Program-made: the position numbers and the translations under genes
The notes under the pieces: generated by a model
Told to the model about the DNA's origin: nothing
The model's input: the letters and a program-made list of their open reading frames with translations, nothing else
Databases searched by the model: none
Origin: Panicum virgatum
Taxonomy: Eukaryota; Streptophyta; Magnoliopsida; Poales; Poaceae
Direction of reading: 5' to 3'
Assembly (NCBI RefSeq): GCF_016808335.1
Contig: NC_053142.1
Span: forward strand, 896,001 to 960,000
DNA length: 64,000 bases
Shown here: one piece after another, positions 10,291 through 20,596 of the stretch
How positions within the stretch are numbered: position 1 is the stretch's first letter
How the letters are laid out: each line of letters opens with the position of its first letter

Positions 10291-10642
10291 ACTTTTCCAC
10301 GTCGCGACCAGAATGTGGTATCTTGCCTCGCCAATGTATGTGGCGCGACAATATGGTTTGGTCGCGCCATAGGACTCGGCGCTACCAAAAGGGATATGAG
10401 GTGCAAATATTTTTTGAGTGCGGTTATTTTTGACATATTGATTAAATAAGGATTAAAATTTAGAAAAAATCCAAGACCGGGCAGTGTCACTAGTAGTGTG
10501 TGTGTTTTTAAAAGAAATTTCCTTACTAATCCTTTCATCGCCGTTCACGTTATTCTTTGGTTGCCATTCTGTCAAATTTTCGTAGTCATGGTGTGCCACG
10601 ACGGACGACCCCCGCACCCGCATGAATTGGCCAGCCAAATGA

Positions 10643-10803
10643 TTATGTAATTCACAGAAAATAGAAGGGCTGACGTGCAAAAAGTCACAATCTTATCCCC
10701 AAACTCACGGACGTACTATTTTCCTTTGGGGGAAAAAAAATCGTTCGACGCCCCAGCGAGCGTCCGTAACCGCTCAAGCCGTCCCTTACAAGCGCCGCCG
10801 CCT

Positions 10804-10836
<33 letters not shown>

Positions 10837-11955
10837 GCTGCCGCCCCTCTGGGCGCCGCGCGTAGCGCCGCCGCCCCTCCAGCCCTTTGCGCCGCCGCCT
10901 GGGCCGTGTGCAGCCGCCGTCGTCGAGGCCTCCTTCCTGCTGCACCGCGGCCGTCCATTGTGCGCCGTCGCCGGCCATCTCCAGGTCCTGGCGCCGCCGC
11001 CGGCCCCTTGGGCGCGCCACCGCCTAGCCACGGTGCCGGAGAGTGCCGCCACCTGCGCGCGTCCGCCGTTCGCCGCTATGGAGGGCCCAGGGGCGCGTGC
11101 TTTGCGTCCCCGTCGAGCACCGCCGTCGTGCGTCGTCGTGCGGTGTCGTGTGCCTCCATCCGTGCACCCCCGCTCTTCCCTGTCTCTCCCTTGGGGTGGC
11201 GATGCCGCCCCAGCGAGCGCCGGTCCAGGACCGGCCGCCGGGCACCACCGGCCGGAGGAGAGCCCTGCGCGGCGGTGTGCCGCGGGTGGGGTAGCGTCGG
11301 CCGTCTCCTGGTGCGCCGGCGTTGCGTGGACGGGCGGTGCCGAGGATGCCACCACTGATGGCGGTGGAGCGGCGGGCGCCGCCGCCAATGGCGTTCATGT
11401 GTGTGCACTGCGCCGCCGATGGTGGCCAAGCGAGCGTCGGCGAGGATCCGTTGTCGGCGGCCACCAACCAGAAGGGCGAAATCCTGTGTCCAATTGGAAG
11501 AATCGTAAGTTACTGGGTTAATTCTTACTCGTCGAAAGTGTAATCCTTCTTCCCGTTGCTCTTGCCGTGGTCCATTTCCGGCGGCCATCGTGTCTCTGTC
11601 TTCTCGGTGAGTTCACGTGGTCATCGAGTTCCCTTTGTCGCAGGAAATCGTGAGTTCTCCTTGCCCAGGGAGCGAGTTCGCCCCCGTTCCTATGTCGCTC
11701 AGCGTTCGTTGAGTGAATGCGTGCGTGATAACTTGTTGGAAGTGGAAGTGAATGGAATGGTTCAATTATCTTATTAATAGAGATCACTCTTTACATATAA
11801 GATCAAATGAGGTCAAAGGTACATGCCCCTTTGGTAAGGCCCTTCGTGAGTTGGTCTTTTCGAGGATTGGCCCTTTCGTGAAAGATAATCGCCCACCGAC
11901 TAATTTTATTAACTATTACAGAAATTGATCACTAATTCTAATTTCTTCATAACAG
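10643..11955. other. Segment between R repeats, absent from unit 2
   Basis: 1.3 kb present only in unit 1. The first part is GC-rich with a run of about 31 G (10804-10834) and open frames on both strands that look compositional. From about 11720 the sequence becomes AT-rich and resembles the end of a copia-type LTR (TGTTGGAAGTGGAAGTG...TTATTAATAGAGATCACTC). I recognise no protein domain in it. Confidence 0.45.
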
Positions 11956-13195
11956 TGTTTTCCTCTTCCTTTCTTAAAACAAGATTTCTGAGCTCTAGAT
12001 TCTAAAAATCCATGATTAGCCATTCTTTTAAATAATTTCTTTCTATAAATTTCTAGTTTTATAATATTCAAAAAAGTTCTCACGTCATTTAGCATTCCAA
12101 CCGGTTGCAGTAAGCCAGCAGGTCGGGAGGTAAAATAAGCATTGTTGCGATCTCGTGTTTCTAGTGACAACCAATCGTGGCCATTGATAAATTTGGGGAC
12201 GGGCTTGGATTGGAGAGTCAAGCGAGAGTGATAGTCGCCTCGCCTTGCCTCCCTAATTTCTGTTTGTATATATATAGAAGGGGAGAGGTCGGCAAGGCGG
12301 TTAGTTGGGATCCTGTCTTTCGTAGTTTTGTGCATGTGCTTACCGGTAGCATCAGCTACACGAGCAACTAGCGCTTGCAGAAGCTAACAGAGGAAAAGCC
12401 GAAAAGGGGCAGAAGAAGAATCCCAACAAGAACGCAATTTGGGCTTTCGGCTTTAGGAAGAATCATCATTTCTTTTAGCTCCTGTCTCGCAAAAAGCAGA
12501 AATTAGCACGTGTGGTTTCTGGGATACCATGTGCAAACCGAGCTGAAAAAGGTATGTAAAAGGTATTTTCGTTTGAATCCATACAAAAAGGATATTATTT
12601 TTATAATGTGACAAGCGCTAATACACGATCATTTTGGTATTGAAACTTTACATAATTTTTTTGAACCTTTTAACTTCTTCAATAGAAAAAACTCAAAACT
12701 AGAGAGTTGTCGATCTCGTCGAGAGCTATAATTTTCACATAGAAATCATCTTCATCCGACGTAGTATTGAGGAGTTATGATTTTTGGAAAATTCAGTCTT
12801 GTCGCGCCAAATAATTTGACGCGACAAGACTTTTCCACATTGGAAACGACAACTAGAATGTCGTATCTTGCCGCGACAATGCATGTGGCACGACAATATG
12901 GTTTGGTCGTGCCATAGGACTTGGCGCGACCAAAGGGATATGAGGTGCAAATATTTTTTGAGTGCGGTTATTTTTGACATATTGATTAAATAAGGATTAA
13001 AATTTAGAAAAAAATCCTAGACCGGGCACCGGGCAGTGTCACTAGTAGTGTGTATGTTTTTAAAAGAAATTTCCTTACTAATCCTTTCATTGCCGTTCAC
13101 GTTATTCTTTGGTTGCCATTCTGTCAAATTTTTGTAGTCATGGTGTGCCACGACTGATGACCCCCCGCACCCGCATGAATCGGCCGGCCAAATGA
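11956..13195. repeat. Repeat R, copy 2 (unit 1)
   Basis: Direct copy of 9411-10642 with scattered substitutions and small indels. It has the empty hAT target site and an imperfect version of the palindrome. Its right flank (GAGCCCCCCC) is the flank found in unit 2, whereas copy 1 carries unit 2's left flank. Confidence 0.85.
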
Positions 13196-13447
13196 GCCCC
13201 CCCCCCCGGCTCCGCGAGCAAGATCAAGTCTGTGTCGTACTGTTGTCATAAAAAAAAGGCCAATTGTGCAACTGCCCCCTATTTTGAAGTCTAATTGCTC
13301 GTTTGCTCTTGTTTTTTTAACTTTGTTTGCCCTGTTTTTTCAAAACGAAGCTCCCGTATGCCTCTATTTCGGCACACCGTCACCTTTTAGTGATTAATGG
13401 ATTAAAAAAATGTTTGAAAAAAAAGGAAAAACGAAAAAAAGACCATC

Positions 13448-14038
13448 CTACCCCTTATCCTCCCTGTTCTCTCTGTTACTCTCTCCCCAGACCCGACTCA
13501 GACGTTCTCGGTCGATTCCGTGCGGCGCACCCGTTACGGCGGCGCGGCTCCGCGCGTCGGGCGTGGAGGTCCGGGCGGCGCGGCTCCGCGTCGGGCAGGG
13601 CGGTCCGGGCGGCGTCGAGGCGCGCGACGGCGGCGCGTCGGGCGCGTGGCCGGTGCGGGCAAGGCAGTCCGGGAGTCGGGCGGCCCGGTCCGGGTGGCGC
13701 GGCTGCGGCAGCGCGGCGGGCCGGGCGCGCCAGGCGGCGTGAGTGGAATCGCGGCGGGCGGCGCCAAGCCCCGGGAAAAGCAGCTCCGGGATGGCGGCCA
13801 GTAGATTTGGAGGTAGGCCAGCGGGGATGCCAGGCAACGGAGGTGTCGTCGATGGGCGTGCCACGCCGCCGGCGCCTGCTGCTGCTTGGTCGGCCACCTT
13901 TTCTGCTGCTTCTTGGCTTGCGGCCACGGGCTTGGATGCTTGCTGGACGACTTGGAGCCTCGCCGCTTCCGAGGGATGCAGCGCCGCCGCTGCCATGGCG
14001 AAGGCGAACAACAGCGCGATGAGCTTGGACGAAGCCAT
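13448..14038 (-). CDS. Small secreted protein, Ala/Pro-rich, inside TIR element
   Basis: The ATG at 14038-14036 opens a 196-residue frame. It begins MASSKLIALLFAFAMAAAAL and ends HPSEA-ARLQ at a good signal-peptidase site near residue 26, so secretion is likely. Residues 30-60 are Gln/Ala/Val-rich; residues 70-95 hold PPLPGIPAGLPPNLLAAIPE, a proline-rich motif of the kind seen in short anther or cell-wall secreted proteins. After about residue 100 the protein becomes Arg/Ala/Pro low-complexity encoded by GC-rich repeats, perhaps a fused captured segment. A minus-strand TATA (TATAAAT) lies at 14121-14127, 83 bp before the ATG. A CACGTG box (14102-14107) and a CATGCA element lie between them. 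Unit 2 keeps the frame with 3 extra residues. I do not recognise the family. Confidence 0.6.
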   Translation of the reverse strand: MASSKLIALLFAFAMAAAALHPSEAARLQVVQQASKPVAASQEAAEKVADQAAAGAGGVARPSTTPPLPGIPAGLPPNLLAAIPELLFPGLGAARRDSTHAAWRARPAALPQPRHPDRAARLPDCLARTGHAPDAPPSRASTPPGPPCPTRSRAARTSTPDARSRAAVTGAPHGIDRERLSRVWGESNRENREDKG

Positions 14039-14120
14039 GTCGAGTTGGAGGGCGATGCTATGGCGCTTTGCCTGGTTTGTGTGTTGGATTAGATGCATGA
14101 TCACGTGGGTTTGCTCTTCA

Positions 14121-14127
14121 ATTTATA
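14121..14127 (-). promoter_or_regulatory. TATA box of the secreted-protein gene
   Basis: ATTTATA on plus, TATAAAT on minus, 83 bp upstream of the ATG at 14038. It is conserved in unit 2 at 33321-33327 together with the CACGTG box. Confidence 0.6.
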
Positions 14128-14650
14128 GGCTGGATGGATAGCGTTGAGATAAAGAATCCAAACATTTATTGTAACGAGATTGGATTCTTAATAGCGCTTC
14201 TGATTAATCTGTCCTTCAATCAAAGGAGTCCAAGCAGTTTTGAGGATCTGTCTTTGTTTATCTTGTCTATCTAAGAGAAGAGAAACGATGTGCGGCAGCC
14301 GGCGTGGGCAGAAGGGGAATGACCTGCGCTTACTCCATGGTTGGATCGGCTCAGCGACAGACTGCTGCGACAAAGGTAGAGGAAGGGACTGACGAGCGGG
14401 GTCCACTTAGCAGTGAGAAAGGGTGAGAGTTTAGTGGGCATGACACATAGGGTCCACTTGATAGTGAGAGAGGGCATTTATGTCTTTTCAGCCAGTACTT
14501 AATACCGTTAAGTACGCTTCACAGAACAGGGGCAACTGGAGCTTTCGGTTTCAAAAAATAGGGGCAAACGTGTAAAATTTTTTAAAAAAAGGGCAAATGA
14601 GCAATTGGACTCTAGAACAGGGGCAGTTGCACAATTAGCCCCAAAAAAAA

Positions 14651-15336
14651 CTCAGTGTCACGCAGAGATGCAAAACACTAGCAACATTAACTGATTTTGT
14701 GTCACACAGATGCTAGTGTAGCACTAGTAGTACGAACAACGGATACGTGAATCGAGCTTTGTTGCTTCTGCCACCAGCGGCAGGGAGTAGCAGCTAGCAT
14801 CTCCATCCACCAGCAGGTGGTGGGCATGAAGAGGACCGGCTTGCCTTGCCGGTGTTCAAGTCCAGATCGTAGAACGACGAACGGCAAGCCCAGCCCAGAG
14901 GTACGTTGATTGATGTTCTCGCCACCGACCGGACCAGCCTTCCGCACAAGCCACCGCACCGTGTGCCGCAGCCTGCAGCCTTGTTTTGTTGTCCTTCATC
15001 CAGGTCGCGTACGGTGGTGGCCAGATCATGCACCGGGAACAGGACAGGGTCCAAGCCTCCTCCGCAGGTGCCCGAGCTCGCGGAGCGGGGCCACACGGCC
15101 CCAAGGCCGCAAGGCGACGGAGCCTGCCCCACTGTTGCAGGGCAGGTAGTACGGAGTACTAGTACTACAAGCTGGCCCTCTACGAGGAACGCCCACGTAC
15201 GTTGCGGCGAGCAGCCCTCGATGATGGACAACACATGGGCTACAAGACCTCCTCCAAACGTCGTTACTGACGGGTTGCAATTAATAAGGAAGATAAATGG
15301 CCATGCACTCCGTGTAAGTTTTCTTTACTGCTGCTA
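14651..15336 (-). other. Unassigned region with possible minus-strand gene relic
   Basis: Minus-strand frames about 14794-15234 and 14856-15104 are moderately GC-rich and contain SSFYDLDLNTGKA. That faintly recalls the C-terminal FYDxDFGxGKP block of BAHD acyltransferases, but the key glycines are not convincing and no other motif supports it. It is conserved in unit 2 at 33712-34393. Treat it as unidentified. Confidence 0.25.
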
Positions 15337-15344
15337 CTGGCGGG

Positions 15345-16876
15345 CAGTGCCGGCCCTAAGTTTTCACGCCCTCGGGCAACCTCATCTCGACGGCCCCTCT
15401 AAACTATACATAAAATCTTATAATATATGTTGGAGCTACTTTTTTATACAAAACAAAAAAATAATTCAGTGATATATATTTTAGATTTAACAGGTTTGAT
15501 GATAATTATCATGGAACAATGTACACTCGTCGTGCGTCTGGCCTAGTCGTCGTCGTTGTGTGCAATCTAGCCGTGAACGTCACCGCAACCACCTCGTCGT
15601 CGGCCATCTTGAGCTCCGTCTCATGATCTCCGGTCACGATCTTGCGTTAGGGCATAAGGTATTGGGGCACGAGCGTGACTCCTTGCCTCCTGATCCTGGG
15701 AAAGAAAGAGACAACGTTTGGTTGCCTCCTTGATCTAGCCGCTGCCATCCCTGGTCCTCATTCGCTTCCTAATGGGCTGTCTTCATTAAGCATAATGACT
15801 ATATGGTATGAGGGTTTATATACATAGTCTTGGGCCCCCTTGCCGCCTGGGCCCTCGGCCGTCGCCCCTCCTGGCCGGCGTTTTTTTATTTTTGTATTTT
15901 TCAAAATTGTTTTTTATATAAATATATTTTCGATTTCATAATTTACAGATTTATACCCCTACTGTCCGGCTGCGGGGCGGCCGGCCCCCTGCCGCCCTCC
16001 TGCCGAGCGGTAGGGACCTTGATAAAAATAAAATTTATTTTTAATCGCATTTTGACCCCTGGGGGAGGCTGCCGCCCGGCAGCCGGTACCCGCCGCCCGG
16101 TGGCGGGGCGGTAGGCCAGGCAGCCGCCCGGCAGGGGGCGGCAGGCCCCTCCCGCAGGTTAAACCTTGACTGTCAGTGCGACATTAGATGTGGTTTTAAA
16201 TATTTTGGATAGAAATAAAAACCACGTCCATACACCTGTGGCCACCGGACGTCCAGGTAGAGACGTAGGGCCTCCAGACCGACACACCACCCTACAGACC
16301 ACGTCCACGCACAGCGTAAAAGAGGTCGACAAGGCCGGGGTGGTTAGGAGGTGCTTCTAGTTGTTTCTGTATTTTTGTTATGTCGTCATGTTATACTTAT
16401 TTCGTTCTCAAACATCACCTATTTCGTTCTCAGTTGCGTATGTGTATGAATTGCTAAGTTATACTTTTCATATTCATTTACTTTACTAACGGTTTTTATT
16501 TCTATCAAAAATATTTAAAACCACATCTAATGCCGCACTGCCGCACTGCCGGTCAAGGTTTAACCTGCGGGAAGGGCCTGCCGCCCCCTGCCGGGCGGCG
16601 GGTAGGCCTACCGCCCCGCCACCGGGCGGCGGGTACCTACCGCCTGGCTGCCGGGCGGCAGCCTCCCTCAGGGGCTAAAATACGATTAAAAATAAATTTT
16701 ATTTACATTAAAGTCACTACCGCCCAGCAGGAGGGCGGCAGGGGGGCGGCCGCCCCGCAGCCAGGCGGTAGGGCTATAAATCTGTAAATTATGAAACCGA
16801 AAATATATTTCTGTAAAAAACGATTTTGAAAAATATAAAAAAAACGCCTCCTGGCCTCCCCTTAGGGCCGGCACTG
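15345..16876. mobile_element. hAT-like non-autonomous element with internal long foldback
   Basis: TIRs CAGTGCCGGCCCTAAG and CTTAGGGCCGGCACTG bound 1532 bp. The flanking 8-mers CTGGCGGG (15337-15344) and CTGGCTGG (16877-16884) match at 7 of 8 positions, as expected for an aged hAT TSD. Inside, 15877-16223 is inverted at 16491-16847 around a 267-bp loop. The arms are rich in CCGCCCGGC-type motifs. No transposase is encoded. Confidence 0.8.
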
Positions 16877-16884
16877 CTGGCTGG

Positions 16885-17358
16885 GTCCATCTACCCACAT
16901 GGCCACACGTCCACACAAGTGATATCGGATGATGGATGCTCGGTCAATCACGCGCGCGCTGGCGCAAGGCACGGCAAGCCACGCAAGTCCATAGCCCGAC
17001 TTGTGCTTCACCGAAAGACCTGCCTTTGCTCGCTCTAAATATGTTTCTACCTCGACCTCTAAAATGCTCTTATTATCATTTGATTCTACATCAATTATAT
17101 TTTCATAATATGTGTCACAAATCTTATCTGTATAGTTTTGGCCAAACTTAATTAAGATATTGAATTCTCCAAAATTCTTGAAAATGGCTTATAATGTAGA
17201 ACGAAGGGAGTATTAAATTAAGTAGAGTGGTGTAGCATTAGGATTTGTCGTGTATCTTTCTCCTCTGGAGTCTGGATTAACCTGTTATACTTGGAACTAT
17301 GTGTCCCATCGCATTTGTCGCCCGATCATGGTTCTGTGCTTTTATCAAGTTATTCCGA
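16885..17358. other. Non-coding, with a truncated Stowaway-like end
   Basis: The stretch about 17060-17211 ends in GAACGAAGGGAGTA, the reverse of a CTCCCTTCGTTC Stowaway terminus, and contains ATTGAATTCTCCAAAATTC. The opposite end is missing. The rest holds no recognised feature. Confidence 0.4.
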
Positions 17359-18356
17359 GCCTGCTTGGTTCTTGGCCACGGTTGGCCACGCCACGGTGTG
17401 GCGATAGCGGCAAGAAACCCCGCCACACTCGCCACGACCTCGCTACAATTACTACGTGCTACACGACAAACATCAGGAGCAAACGACAAGCAAAATAAAG
17501 TTTGTGACGGTCGGTACTTAGATGCCCGCAGTCATGTTCCTCTATTCTAATAGATATAGTAGCAAGATTCCCTCCTCTATATCTAATTCTTCCGCACTCA
17601 TCCATCTTTTATATCATCTTCTATCCACTATGGGACCTACATGTCAAGATTTTTTTTTCTTTTTTTCCCCTTCTCCACCTTATCCATTCGCTGGCTCACC
17701 TTTTTCCCCTGCCTCCCTCTACGGCGGCGGAGGAGGCCCGGCCCCGGCCGCGGAGGAGGCCCGACCGAGTGGAGGCCGAGCTCGCGCGCGACCGCACGAA
17801 GGCGGAGCAACGACGCCTGCGATGGCAGCTCCAACGGCCGGCGGAGCCCCGCGCCCAGAGCAGAGGCGGCGACGTGGCTCGATTCACGGAGCAGCGGTGG
17901 TGCGGCGGCGTTTCGGCGAGCCTAGGCCGGTGGTGCCACGGCTGCAGCACTCGCGGCGGTGGAGCTTCGAGGCAGAGTGGCAATGGCATCCGCGCGCGCG
18001 GCGAGGCGCGAAGAAGAAGAAGAGGCCAGCGCGCAGAGGAGGAACGGGTAGCGCGGCAACGGCGTCCGTGCCGTCCACCGCGCTCACGCGCTCGCGGCCT
18101 GCGCCCGTGCGCCCGCGCGCCCATGTGGAGAGGCGGCTCGCGCGCGGAGGAGGAAGGGGTAGCGGGCGGGCCTGGCGATGGCGCGCTTGGCGGCCCCGAC
18201 CACCTCCTCGACGAGTTCCTCCCCGGTGTGGTTGCGGCGTGGCGGGCGGGCCGGCGCCTGTCTCCTCCTCTGCTTAGATGAGAACTAAGCGACAACCTCC
18301 ACGTGTGTGGTAGCTGAACTTGAGGCGTGACGTTGTGGTTGCAAGCCAAACACGCC
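17359..18356 (+). mobile_element. GC-rich element, family A, with weak TIRs
   Basis: The left end GCCTGCTTGGTTCTTGGCCAC and the reverse-complemented right end GGCGTGTTTGGCTTGCAACCAC are similar, and both continue to a CACGCC block, suggesting decayed TIRs. The polypyrimidine leader at 17540-17700 matches the inverted family member at 8519-8660. Open frames on both strands (for example 17522-18277) are Arg/Pro/Ala low-complexity and I regard them as compositional. Confidence 0.4.
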
Positions 18357-18469
18357 CTACATGCCATGTTAGAACCTTTGAACATTATTCCTTGCGCAAA
18401 ATACACCAACTTCGATCTTTAAGTGTTTCTTATGACTAAGACATGCAAATCATTGTCCCTGACATTAAC

Positions 18470-18615
18470 CCTGGGCAAAATACCCGATACCCATTACCCG
18501 TACCCGAATTACCCGAACCCGGACCCGAATTACCGAACTCGAGGTACCCGAATTATACACAAATTACAGGTCAAATTATGTATAAATTGCTACTAAAATC
18601 GTGAATAGTATATTG
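18470..18615. mobile_element. ACCCG-rich subterminal-repeat element, truncated
   Basis: Repeated TACCCGAA and CCCGAATTA motifs, as in the subterminal regions of some hAT-type MITEs. In unit 2 the same element continues to about 38155 and closes with GCCCAGG. Here it is cut off at 18615 and joined directly to the gene leader. Confidence 0.55.
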
Positions 18616-18706
18616 GGTAGCTACTACAGGATAAGACCAAATCCAAAAAGAAAGGTCACATCACACACAAAATATCTGGGCGAAAGAGAGCGCGGCGGCA
18701 GCGGAA

Positions 18707-19198
18707 ATGGCGGTGGCGGCGGAGAACGAGAGGACCATCGCCGGCCTCCAGGGAGCCCTCCGCCTCCTCGCGGAGCAGCCGACTCCGGTGGGCGTCAGCG
18801 TCAAGCTCGAGTCCGTCCTGGCCACCGACGCCCCTGCGCTCCACCACGTGCTTCGCAAGGGAGAGGCCGCCTTCAGCTGGAAGGTGGCCTCCATCCGGAG
18901 GCTCGAGCAGGTGTCCCAGGCATCCATCTGCCTCGATACGGTCGACGTCGCCGTCCTCCCCATGCTCGCGGCCGCCCCCGACAACCACCGCGCCGCCCGC
19001 CTACTCCAGCGATGCGCCAATGACATCTACCACTTTGCGAGGAAGGTGGATGGGAAGAACGGCCCCTACAAGCTCGACGCCTGGAAGGTGCGCAAGGTCC
19101 TCGTCGACGCCAATATGGACCTCGTCAACAAGGAGCTGCCGATCGACGAGGAGAGGGTGGCAGAGATCCGCCAGGCGATGGACAGTTGGACACGCTGA
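18707..19198 (+). CDS. Two-repeat protein gene, repeat 1 (unit 1, promoter lost)
   Basis: A 163-residue frame from a good ATG (GGAAATGGCG). Residues about 40-155 form a helical repeat: a CSxxLHHVLRKGEAAFSWKV-type start, then SICLDTVDVAVLPMLAAAPD, then AARLLQRCANDIYHFARKV. It ends after MDSWTR at TGA 19196. The next frame (19186-19806) encodes a homologous second repeat, and the two frames overlap by 13 nt. One base missing from a T run at 19185-19187 would explain the shift, and unit 2 shares it. The leader is joined at 18615 to transposon DNA: the ~1.2 kb promoter and MITEs of the unit 2 copy are gone, and the TATA position reads TACAGGATA. I do not recognise the family. Confidence 0.7.
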   Translation: MAVAAENERTIAGLQGALRLLAEQPTPVGVSVKLESVLATDAPALHHVLRKGEAAFSWKVASIRRLEQVSQASICLDTVDVAVLPMLAAAPDNHRAARLLQRCANDIYHFARKVDGKNGPYKLDAWKVRKVLVDANMDLVNKELPIDEERVAEIRQAMDSWTR

Positions 19199-19806
19199 AG
19201 CCCAAGGTGGTGGTCCTCGCCGACGATGAGCTTGGCAGCGGCAGCGGCGGCGGCGACATCAGCGACGCGACACCCAGCCAGAGGAACGTTGCGAGCCTCC
19301 AGGAGTGCCTGCTGATCTACGACGAGATCCCCACCACCAAGAAGGCCGTGGTCCACATCACCTCCGCCGACCTTCGCCAGGCCCCCAACCTTCTCCAGGT
19401 GCTCCGAAAGGGCGAGGGCATGCATGGCTGGGAGGTCCCGTCCATGGCAAAGGTCAACGCGCTCGCCAAGATCTCCATCGGCCTCGACATCGTCGACAAC
19501 GCAATCCTACCGATGCTCGAGGTGGATCCGGTGGACCTCGTCGCCGGCCGCCTCCTCCGACGCTTCGGCCGCGACATCAGCCGCCATGCGCGTGAGATCG
19601 ATGGCGACCAGGGCGCCTACCACCAGGCGGCCTCCATCGTCTCCAACATGCTGGTCCAGGCGAACGAAGACCTGAAGGGTGGAGTCGCCATCGGCGGGGA
19701 GAGCGTCGCCGCAGTACGTCACGCCATGGAGGGCCTGAGGGCGCTTCCGGTGGTCCTCCCCGTCGACGAGGCAGGCGGCGGCGGGGACGGCGGCGCGGAT
19801 CTGTAG
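19186..19806 (+). CDS. Two-repeat protein gene, repeat 2 frame (unit 1)
   Basis: Open from TTG 19186 (not a credible start) to TAG 19804. The first in-frame ATG is at 19420. It has the order LRKGEGMHGWEV, ISIGLDIVDNAILPML, AGRLLRRFGRDISRHARE, closely parallel to repeat 1, so the gene arose by internal duplication. The N-terminal linker is Gly/Ser-rich. The C-terminus is a Gly/Asp tail (EAGGGGDGGADL). If the frameshift is real the second repeat is untranslated. If the shift is a sequencing or assembly artefact, one protein of about 366 residues is encoded. Confidence 0.65.
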   Translation: MDTLKPKVVVLADDELGSGSGGGDISDATPSQRNVASLQECLLIYDEIPTTKKAVVHITSADLRQAPNLLQVLRKGEGMHGWEVPSMAKVNALAKISIGLDIVDNAILPMLEVDPVDLVAGRLLRRFGRDISRHAREIDGDQGAYHQAASIVSNMLVQANEDLKGGVAIGGESVAAVRHAMEGLRALPVVLPVDEAGGGGDGGADL

Positions 19807-20596
19807 GCCAGTGGCGGCGGCCTGTTCCCGTTGTGAATGAGTAAGAATCTTTGGAAGCGCCATGGTGTAGTCGAGTAGATGAATCCGCCTGATCGAGTTC
19901 TGTGGATGAGTAGTACTAGTACTAGTTTTACTGGAGTAGTAGAAGCTGCGAATGAGAGGATCTTCCGATGGTGGTGTTGTTTCGTGCCTGATGTGAGGCA
20001 GTCATGTTTTTGCGTTTTCTGTCTTGCAAAGTTTAGTTTCCAGGGTGGCGATGATCACTGATGATCTCCTGATGAACAATTTGTAATGGCATCTGCAGTT
20101 AATGATCGATATCTATATGAGGTTGCTGTTATTCTGTTCTTTTGTATGATTGCATCTACATCTACCGTGCTTTTTCTTTATGAAATTGTGTTTATTGCCG
20201 GCTAGATCCGAAACTGATGATTGATCTTTGTGAAACGTGCTTGCTGATGATATTTAGTTCAAATTTGCATGTGTCTAGACTGGGGCAGGAAAGACTTATA
20301 GTAAATGTCCTTGAATTTATGGCATAATTACTAATCATGTCACTTCAGCTTTGCCCTTAAACATTTTTGTAATTTGGGGCCAAGCATCTTGCATTGCAAT
20401 GAATAGAAAACTGGAATAGTACAGCAAGTTGTGGATGAGCTTTTTGTATGTTTGGATCATCAGCAAGCACGTGGACTGCGAATCTGTGAACGGTAACATA
20501 CCGGCCTCATGCTAATTCAGAATCCACATTGCGGTTTCCCCCCCTTAAGTTGTTAGGTTTGCTGAATAGTAAAATAAGTTCATATGCAAAGTCTCA
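19807..20596 (+). other. 3' flank of the gene, merging into kinesin intron sequence
   Basis: About 450 bp of AT-rich 3' UTR-like sequence. From about 20258 (AGTTCAAATTTGC) it matches the kinesin intron duplicated at 42454. It ends at GTCTCAGGT, the acceptor of the kinesin exon seen complete at 41318. Confidence 0.6.

Larger units (their letters stand above)
9411..10642. repeat. Repeat R, copy 1 (unit 1)
   Basis: A 1.2 kb sequence beginning TGTTTTCCTCTTCC and ending GGCCAAATGA, repeated in direct orientation at 11956-13195 and, once, at 30954-32350. It contains a hAT excision footprint (9758-9772) and a GTCGCGCCA-rich palindromic region (10256-10380). The ends do not behave as clean LTRs: both copies are followed by AATGA and no PBS follows copy 1. 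I therefore leave its class open. No convincing coding frame. Confidence 0.8.
13250..14650. mobile_element. Long-TIR element carrying a gene (Pack-MULE-like)
   Basis: 13250-13405 is inverted at 14490-14650, giving imperfect TIRs of roughly 150 bp. Shared blocks are AATTGTGCAACTGCCCC, GTTTGCCC and GAAGCTCC. The interior is a minus-strand gene with an extremely GC-rich segment, the usual make-up of a Pack-MULE. I could not find a clean 9-bp TSD (flanks TGTTGTCAT and CTCAGTGTC only partly agree), so the superfamily is inferred. Confidence 0.6.

Noticed and set aside
9411..13195. R repeats as LTRs of a small retrotransposon
   Set aside because: Copy 1 is not followed by a PBS, the repeat boundaries are not TG...CA with a TSD, and AATGA follows both copies.
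14794..15234. BAHD acyltransferase C-terminus on the minus strand
   Set aside because: Only SSFYDLDLNTGKA is reminiscent. The DFGWG glycine pattern and HxxxD motif are absent.
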